From Faecalicatena contorta (GTDB lineage: Bacteria; Bacillota; Clostridia; Lachnospirales; Lachnospiraceae): a stretch of DNA of 64,000 nt. The notes under the pieces were generated by a model, which was not told the DNA's origin, ran no database searches, and saw only the letters and a list, made by a program, of their open reading frames with translations. The stretch covers positions 176,289 to 240,288 of the forward strand of contig NZ_QGDS01000005.1 in NCBI RefSeq assembly GCF_003149105.1, written 5' to 3'. A program made the position numbers and the translations under genes. Shown piece after piece: positions 59,362 through 64,000 of this stretch (position 1 is its first letter; each line of letters begins with the position of its first letter).

Positions 59362-59430
59362 AACAACCTCCTTGTATAAAATTATATTACATTCATAAGT
59401 TCTATCTATTGTCTCATTCATTTCAATTTA

Positions 59431-60432
59431 TTATTTATTCATTCCCATATCAGGATAAAATGCTTCAGACAGGTTTTCCACTGTGTAGGCCATTCTATTC
59501 CCCGGCAGCACACTTTCAAGATCAATCGCTGCAAAACGCTCATTCTTTACACAAGAAAGCTGGGAAAGCACGTCATTGGCCTTGATTTCTGCAATCTTTG
59601 CTTCCACCGAGGGACTGTCATAATCATGAATCAGAATAATGTCCGGCTCCCGTGAAAGTACTTCCTCATAACTTACAGTAACCCATGCTTTATCAGTAAT
59701 ATCCTGAAACAGATTTTCTCCGCCCGCCAATTCAATGAGGGAAGACTCAAAATTTATTCCGCTGCAGGTAAACACCCCGTCACCGCCGCTGTCATATATG
59801 AGAACTTTCAGCGGTTCCACATTTTTAACCTTATCCTGTACAGCCTGAATACGCTCCTTTTGCTCCTCAACATACTTGGCTGCTCTGTCCTCAATCCCAA
59901 AGATTTTTCCTATATCCAGAATTTCCTGATACTGGTCTTCCAGTGTTGCAGCAGAATTAATATAAGTCGTCATACCGTAATCTTCCAGCTCATCCACATC
60001 CAGTCCGTCACTGCCAAACTCCCAGTCAATCCCATAAATAAAATCTGCCCCGCTGGAAATAACTGCTTCCCTGGTGGCTGAACTATGATTTATCTCTGGA
60101 ATAGCTTCAAAGGCTTTTTCATATTCAGGAAGTGGTCCCCGGCTGTGATTACGCAGGCTTGTTCCCACAATAGAATCCTCAAGGCCAAGGGCTGCAAGCA
60201 GTTCTGCACAGTTAGGACCCAGAGCAAGTACTTTCTGGGGAGCTGATTTGACAGTTATTTTACGCCCGTAATTGTCTAAAGTCACCGGATAATCTTCACC
60301 GGAGGCCGATGTAGACTTTTTCTGTGCTGATACTTCCGCGCTGTCACCGCTTTTTTCGCTGCTTCCACATCCTGACAGCAATGTCAAAATCATTGTAGTA
60401 CACAATAGCGCTGCTAATATTCTTCTCTTCAT
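59431..60432 (-). CDS. Metal/cofactor ABC transporter substrate-binding lipoprotein (BtuF/FecB class)
   Basis: 333 residues. Signal peptide MKRRILAALLCTTMILTLLS, lipobox LSGC (Cys22). The mature domain has the cluster A-II/III fold: DNYGRKITVKSAPQKVLALGPNCAELLAALGL, and a second lobe with VKNVEPLKVLIYDSG. The class binds corrinoids, siderophores or nickel chelates. The operon with larBCE points to nickel or a nickel chelate as cargo (inference). Confidence 0.87.
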   Translation of the reverse strand: MKRRILAALLCTTMILTLLSGCGSSEKSGDSAEVSAQKKSTSASGEDYPVTLDNYGRKITVKSAPQKVLALGPNCAELLAALGLEDSIVGTSLRNHSRGPLPEYEKAFEAIPEINHSSATREAVISSGADFIYGIDWEFGSDGLDVDELEDYGMTTYINSAATLEDQYQEILDIGKIFGIEDRAAKYVEEQKERIQAVQDKVKNVEPLKVLIYDSGGDGVFTCSGINFESSLIELAGGENLFQDITDKAWVTVSYEEVLSREPDIILIHDYDSPSVEAKIAEIKANDVLSQLSCVKNERFAAIDLESVLPGNRMAYTVENLSEAFYPDMGMNK

Positions 60433-60516
60433 TTTCTTTCCTCCCTTTATTCTAATGTTTTTATCATTGGCATTTCAGCAAATGACTTCCCAAAATCAAC
60501 GAAACAGTATACAAAA

Positions 60517-61293
60517 TTATGCATAAACACTTGCCGGTAAAAAAGTTATGGAAACCTTCCCCGTAAGAGGATGAATAGCTGTATCGCAGTGAACCCCATA
60601 AATTTCATATATATTTTTTGGTGTGAGGACCTCTTTAGGTGTACCCTCCAGTACAATTTTACCGTCTTTCAGTACGTAAATCCGATCACAGTAGAGGGCT
60701 GCCATATTCAAATCATGGATAGCCGAGAGTACTGTTACTTCCAATCTCTTTACAAAATCCAGCACCTGCATCTGATAGCTTATATCCAGATGGTTTGTAG
60801 GTTCATCCAGAATGAGAAAATCACTTTCCTGGGCGATGACTCTCGCAATGATAACCCTCTGCTTTTCTCCTCCGGAGAGATGGAGATAACTGCGCTTCGC
60901 CATAGATTCCATACCCACATGCTCAAGTGCATGATTGGTAATCTCCCTGTCATATTCATTATCAATTTCAAAAAGTTTCTTGTGAGGGGTCCGCCCCATT
61001 GCAACAATTTCTTCTACAGTAAAATCAAACGGCACCTCATTCTCCTGTCCTACAACCCCCATTTTCAATGCGGTTTTTTTATGACTCATGGAAAAGAGAG
61101 CTTCTCCGTCCAGAACGGCCGTCCCCGCATCCGGGGTAAGAGCGCGGTAAATATTCTTCAGCAAAGTAGATTTTCCGCTGCCGTTTGGGCCTATCACCCC
61201 GACAAACTCACCTTTATTTACATGTATAGAGATATTATCAACTGCCTCTTTTCCACCATAAGAATAGGTCATATTATCTACTTTTAGCTGCAT
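60517..61293 (-). CDS. FecE/BtuD-type ABC transporter ATPase
   Basis: 258 residues. Walker A GPNGSGKST (about 36-44), Q-loop VVGQENEVPFDFTVEEIVAMGRTPHK (the MGR.P motif of this class), signature LSGGEKQRV, Walker B FLILDEPTNHLD and switch His in SAIHDLN. It drives the importer with the permease encoded just upstream. The gap to the binding-protein gene is 84 bases. Confidence 0.92.
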   Translation of the reverse strand: MQLKVDNMTYSYGGKEAVDNISIHVNKGEFVGVIGPNGSGKSTLLKNIYRALTPDAGTAVLDGEALFSMSHKKTALKMGVVGQENEVPFDFTVEEIVAMGRTPHKKLFEIDNEYDREITNHALEHVGMESMAKRSYLHLSGGEKQRVIIARVIAQESDFLILDEPTNHLDISYQMQVLDFVKRLEVTVLSAIHDLNMAALYCDRIYVLKDGKIVLEGTPKEVLTPKNIYEIYGVHCDTAIHPLTGKVSITFLPASVYA

Positions 61294-61329
61294 AAGTCCA
61301 CTCCTTTTTTATACCAACCATACAGTATA

Positions 61330-62400
61330 CTAATTTTTCCTGTTTTTGCGTCTTAAAAGAAATATAAACAGAGGGCCTCCAATAATAGCTGTCAGAATTC
61401 CTACCGGCAGTTCTTCCGGGGCAATCAGCATTCTTGCCAGAACATCCACCCAAACTACCAGTATACCTCCCATCAGTGCCGAAACCGGCAGCACTCTGCG
61501 GTGATCTCCGCCTACAAGTAAGCGGGTAAAATGTGGAACCATCAAACCAACAAAACCTATAGTTCCGCTGACTGCAATTGTAACCCCTGACATAAGGGAC
61601 GCCACCAGGATCAGAAGTTTTTGCAGCCTCTTAACGTTTATTCCCAGTGCCCCGGCACTTTCTTCTCCCAAGAGCAAGAGATTCAATCCCCGGTAATTGA
61701 TTATGAGAATTACCATACAAATCAGCAGAACAATGAATGGCAATTTCAGGTACCCGGACTTTGCCCCCGCAAGACTTCCAGACATCCAGAATGTAGCATT
61801 GTGAAGTCCCAGTGCGTTTGGAGCACTTAAGGTTATAACCCGGGTCACACCATCCATAATCATGGAAATAGCAACACCGGACAGAAGCAGTTGAGCCATA
61901 TTGATGCGTCCCTGTACCCTTGATAATGAATATACGAGAATTATGGTAACAGCGGCTCCAAGGAAAGCACTGATAGATAATGAATATCTGCCCAAAAAGG
62001 AAAATGTACCGAATAACATTCCAAGGGTTGCCGCAGCCGATGCACCAGAAGATACTCCGAGTATAAAGGGGTCCGCCAGATGGTTCCGGACCAGCGCCTG
62101 CATTGCAACTCCGGTTATTGACAGTGATGCACCTACTACCAGCCCCAGGCACACCCGGGGAAGCCTGAGTCCAATCACAATATTCTCCTCGACCTGCTGC
62201 CATGTATGCGGTATCCCATCACCGATTACAGGTATTCTGCTCAACAAAATTCTGGCAGTATTCCCAGGCGATACATAAACAGGACCAAGTCCAAGGCATA
62301 ATACAACTGAAATAATAGAAATAGCCACTAACAGCAATATTACAACCTTCATATCAAGCTTTTCACGATTAAACAATCTCTTAAGTGCAGTAATTTTCAT
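61330..62400 (-). CDS. FecCD/BtuC-type ABC transporter permease
   Basis: 356 residues from ATG 62400 (GGGAGAA 5 bases upstream). A longer frame to 62454 would have to read through the hairpin of element C and is rejected. About ten helices, with family segments LRLPRVCLGLVVGASLSITGVAMQALVRNHLADPFILGVSSGASAAATLG and GTIGFVGLMVPHFTRLLVGGDHR. First gene of the importer-lar operon, with element C directly in front of it. Confidence 0.9.
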   Translation of the reverse strand: MKITALKRLFNREKLDMKVVILLLVAISIISVVLCLGLGPVYVSPGNTARILLSRIPVIGDGIPHTWQQVEENIVIGLRLPRVCLGLVVGASLSITGVAMQALVRNHLADPFILGVSSGASAAATLGMLFGTFSFLGRYSLSISAFLGAAVTIILVYSLSRVQGRINMAQLLLSGVAISMIMDGVTRVITLSAPNALGLHNATFWMSGSLAGAKSGYLKLPFIVLLICMVILIINYRGLNLLLLGEESAGALGINVKRLQKLLILVASLMSGVTIAVSGTIGFVGLMVPHFTRLLVGGDHRRVLPVSALMGGILVVWVDVLARMLIAPEELPVGILTAIIGGPLFIFLLRRKNRKN

Positions 62401-62421
62401 GCCGGTTCTCCCTTGGTTTTT

Positions 62422-62600
62422 AAATAAAGAGTCTGGCAAGCCAGACTCGCGCATGGGTTGATCGCTTTTAGCGACATCTTCTGCTTACAACCCAGTGCAC
62501 ATCCCCCGGAGGGTTTTTACTTTACAGGAACGTGCTCCGTATTTTCCTGTAAAGTAAAAAACAGACTGCAATTCCCGCCATTTGGCAGGTCTTGCAGTCT
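62422..62600. repeat. Structured element C (CAGTGC-CCCCCGG family) in front of the nickel importer operon
   Basis: Left to right: hairpin GAGTCTGGC/GCCAGACTC (62429-62448), which on the minus strand is followed by TTTATTT and looks like a terminator 22 bases before the permease ATG; stem GGGTTG/CAACCC enclosing ATCGCT-TTT-AGCGA and CATCTTCTGC; core CAGTGCACATCCCCCGGAGG (62493-62512); hairpin 62514-62560; hairpin AGACTGCAA/TTGCAGTCT (62563-62600) with TTTTTT on the minus side. On the minus strand the order is terminator, stem, core, stem, terminator, then the importer gene, as in a riboswitch-type leader. Confidence 0.75.
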
Positions 62601-62694
62601 TCTTGATTGCGTTTCTTTTATATTTTCTTATTTTGGATAGAAAAATACTATCGGTATTGTTTAAATAAAAATCAGTACATCTCCGAACCAGTCG

Positions 62695-62740
62695 TGCCGC
62701 CTATCACTTATTTGTAAGTGTGCGCCGCTTCTTGCGGCTA
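62695..62740. other. Paired small hairpins downstream of DUF3842
   Basis: CACTTA-TTTG-TAAGTG (62705-62720) and GCCGC-TTCTT-GCGGC (62724-62738) lie side by side after the DUF3842 stop. There is no U-run. Possibly a processed 3' end or part of a longer structured transcript leading into element C. Confidence 0.45.
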
Positions 62741-62749
62741 TAAGCATGG

Positions 62750-63154
62750 TTAAGATGATTGTTCAATTTGAGCAACAATCAGCTTTATATATTCATTCAG
62801 TGATTGTTCCTGAACACCTACCACACGCGTATTGCAGCGGGTCGAAGGAAGAAGTATCTTTCTGCCTCTGCTTTGTCCAACAGCAGTTGCCATTGCAGGG
62901 GTTATTTCTCCATGCAGGGCATCGGCAACGATAATTCCAATGGGGCCAATAATATAATCTGCATCCCGGCAGTTGACTATAACAGCATTCTCTCCTGTTG
63001 CCCCGGCGGTCGGTCTGGCACTAATCATAGCACATGTTGCGGAACTATTCGTTCCAACGGCAATAATATCTGCAGAAACATGGGACAAAAGCAGTTCTTG
63101 AATGATTGCAGCTCCCATTCTTCCTCCTTGTCCATCAATTACAACAATTTTCAT
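62750..63154 (-). CDS. DUF3842 family protein
   Basis: 134 residues. It begins MKIVVIDGQGGRMGAAIIQE, a glycine-rich nucleotide-binding-like strand-loop-helix, and continues with IIAVGTNSSATCAMISA, IVNCRDADYIIGPIGIIVADALHGEITPAM and KILLPSTRCNTRVVGVQE, which is the DUF3842 pattern. Function unknown. It stands upstream of the importer-lar operon on the same strand, separated by element C and terminator hairpins. A strong promoter and a folded leader precede it. Confidence 0.85.
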   Translation of the reverse strand: MKIVVIDGQGGRMGAAIIQELLLSHVSADIIAVGTNSSATCAMISARPTAGATGENAVIVNCRDADYIIGPIGIIVADALHGEITPAMATAVGQSRGRKILLPSTRCNTRVVGVQEQSLNEYIKLIVAQIEQSS

Positions 63155-63159
63155 ATGGT

Positions 63160-63294
63160 TAGATCCCTCCGATTCCGTAATTCATTCTAATATTTAGGAA
63201 GGGATACACAGGGTTATGAAGTGGCAGCCCGCAGTCCCAAATTGGGCAAAATTACCTAATATCCCATGACTTTTCACCAAAATGTGTACCCGGC
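63160..63294 (-). ncRNA. Folded 5' leader of the DUF3842 gene, candidate regulatory RNA
   Basis: The transcript from the promoter at 63301-63329 would carry about 140 untranslated bases. Near its start GGGTACACA pairs with a later TGTGTATCCC (one bulge), closing a junction that holds GGGATATTAGGTAATTTTGC, a CCCAA/TTGGG hairpin and GACTGCGGGCTGCCAC. The pairing plus unusual length suggest a riboswitch-like leader. I could not match it to a known class. The rest of the 301-base gap (63155-63454) is AT-rich promoter DNA. Confidence 0.45.
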
Positions 63295-63300
63295 ATTTGG

Positions 63301-63329
63301 ATTATAGCACAATATTATTTGTTTAGCAA
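63301..63329 (-). promoter_or_regulatory. Promoter of the DUF3842 leader
   Basis: Minus strand TTGCTA (63324-63329), 17 bases, perfect TATAAT (63301-63306). Confidence 0.65.
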
Positions 63330-63454
63330 ACGAATAATATCCAAAACACATAGAACACCATATATCAATCCTGCGCAGATATGCTTAAAATCTTTATTTC
63401 TGTCTCCTGTTTTTTATACTGTACTATTTTACTTTTTCTCTCTGCAAAGACTTC

Positions 63455-64000
63455 TTATTCGTAACTATAATCGTAATTATCATCTAATAACTTTTGATTA
63501 TCATCTAACTGAGAAAGACCATCTTTATGGTGTTTTTTTAATATCATCATTGCTACAAGTAATAATATAAGTGAAACAATTGCTATGATAAATAACAAAG
63601 CCGCATTATACGTATAAGTGCCCCTTCCCAGCCCGGAACTGATTGCTTCCCTGAATCCATAAATGGAATGTGTCATTGGCAGATATTCATGTATTGCCCT
63701 GAAAAATTTATCTGTTAATGGCATTGGGAACGTACCACCTGATCCTGCAAGCTGTAATATCAATAATATCATAGCAACAAATCGGCCAGGATTATCAAAT
63801 GCCATTGCCAGAAACATAATGATAAACATATATGCATAAGCCGACATCAATCCCATAACGAAATATTCTTGTATATATTGGGGTTCTAATCCCAGTGCAA
63901 GCATAATACTTCCCTCAATTAATGCCATAGCAGTAGCCGCTGCAAATCCAACAGATACTTTGCTCAACCACCATTGGAAAACAGGTTTTTCCTTTACCGC
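63455..64000 (-). CDS. YhgE/Pip-like membrane protein, C-terminal part (runs off window)
   Basis: At least 181 residues, open to the window edge; a TTG at 63967 is internal, since the frame continues upstream as AVKEKPVFQWW. About five hydrophobic helices, with LILQLAGSGGTFPMPLTDKFFRAIHEYLPMTHSIYGFREAIS between helices, which is typical of the C-terminal ABC-2-like half of YhgE/Pip phage-infection-type proteins. It ends in a charged cytosolic tail. Function of this family: membrane protein linked to secretion and type VII loci in Firmicutes; nothing more specific can be said here. Confidence 0.75.
   Translation of the reverse strand, partial: AVKEKPVFQWWLSKVSVGFAAATAMALIEGSIMLALGLEPQYIQEYFVMGLMSAYAYMFIIMFLAMAFDNPGRFVAMILLILQLAGSGGTFPMPLTDKFFRAIHEYLPMTHSIYGFREAISSGLGRGTYTYNAALLFIIAIVSLILLLVAMMILKKHHKDGLSQLDDNQKLLDDNYDYSYE

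Noticed and set aside
60571-61287. Plus-strand open frame of 238 codons
   Set aside because: It is the antisense of the FecE-type ATPase, which has every ABC motif. The antisense frame has Cys/His/Tyr-rich random-looking composition and no ribosome site.
62401-62454. 18-residue N-terminal extension of the FecCD permease
   Set aside because: The extra codons read through the GAGTCTGGC/GCCAGACTC hairpin of element C; a good ribosome site precedes ATG 62400.
63160-63294. Cobalamin riboswitch
   Set aside because: GACTGCGGGCTGCCAC looks a little like the cobalamin core, but the conserved GCCACTG box context and the AGACCTGCC end are missing. I left the leader unassigned.
1-64000. tRNA, rRNA, CRISPR arrays, insertion sequences, prophage genes
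   Set aside because: I looked for tRNA T-loop words, regularly spaced repeats, transposase and integrase motifs and found none that could be supported.

Overview
The window looks like chromosomal DNA of a Gram-positive anaerobe of the Clostridia, most like Lachnospiraceae (inference from moderate-low GC, strong AGGAGG ribosome sites, lipobox-type ABC binding proteins, and the mix of LacI-type regulators, MATE exporters, DUF4256 and DUF3842). No tRNA, rRNA, CRISPR array, prophage or intact insertion sequence was seen.

Layout. 1-288: 3' end of an unknown gene. 0.4-5.5 kb: two-component system plus ABC exporter of the antimicrobial-peptide type, preceded by an internally deleted HTH mini-gene. 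5.6-7.0 kb: HD hydrolase and an iron-sulfur protein. 7.2-16.7 kb: a regulon arranged around a divergent promoter: sugar ABC transporter, SDR, YjbQ, TIM-like and xylose-isomerase-like enzymes on the minus strand, LacI regulator and FGGY kinase on the plus strand, with repeated TTACAACGTTGTAA operators. Its substrate is unknown; the enzyme set resembles tetritol/tetrulose pathways. 16.8-18.3 kb: flavodoxin, glutathione peroxidase and OhrR-like regulator. 18.4-23.3 kb: DUF4256, SDR, cyclopropane fatty acid synthase, MATE pump and its TetR. 23.4-28.8 kb: two DtxR-type regulators, a 35-residue membrane peptide and a four-gene Mn/Zn/Fe ABC importer.

28.8-56.2 kb is a very large inositol-catabolism region: iolB, iolD, iolC and LacI; two iolE, two iolG-like genes, iolI, iolH, an extra Gfo/Idh/MocA enzyme, a zinc dehydrogenase, an inositol-type ABC importer, AraC and a second LacI; then AgcS, MATE, iolJ, iolA and an IolR-like DeoR regulator. 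Two non-coding sequences (70 bp and 28 bp) are each duplicated in front of different iol operons, and three promoters carry a palindrome between the -35 and -10 boxes. Inside this region, at 34.1-34.8 kb, lies the scar of a deleted two-component system.

56.5-63.2 kb: larE, larC and larB (nickel-pincer cofactor synthesis) in one operon with a FecBCD-type metal/cofactor importer, and upstream of them a DUF3842 gene with a folded leader. 63.5-64 kb: end of a YhgE/Pip-like membrane protein.

The most unusual signal is a family of three structured non-coding elements (about 16.67, 56.26 and 62.42 kb). They share a CAGTGC-CCCCCGGGGG core and a multi-hairpin layout, but their hairpin arms differ in sequence while staying complementary. 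Each abuts the intrinsic terminator of a minus-strand gene, and two of them bracket the lar operon.
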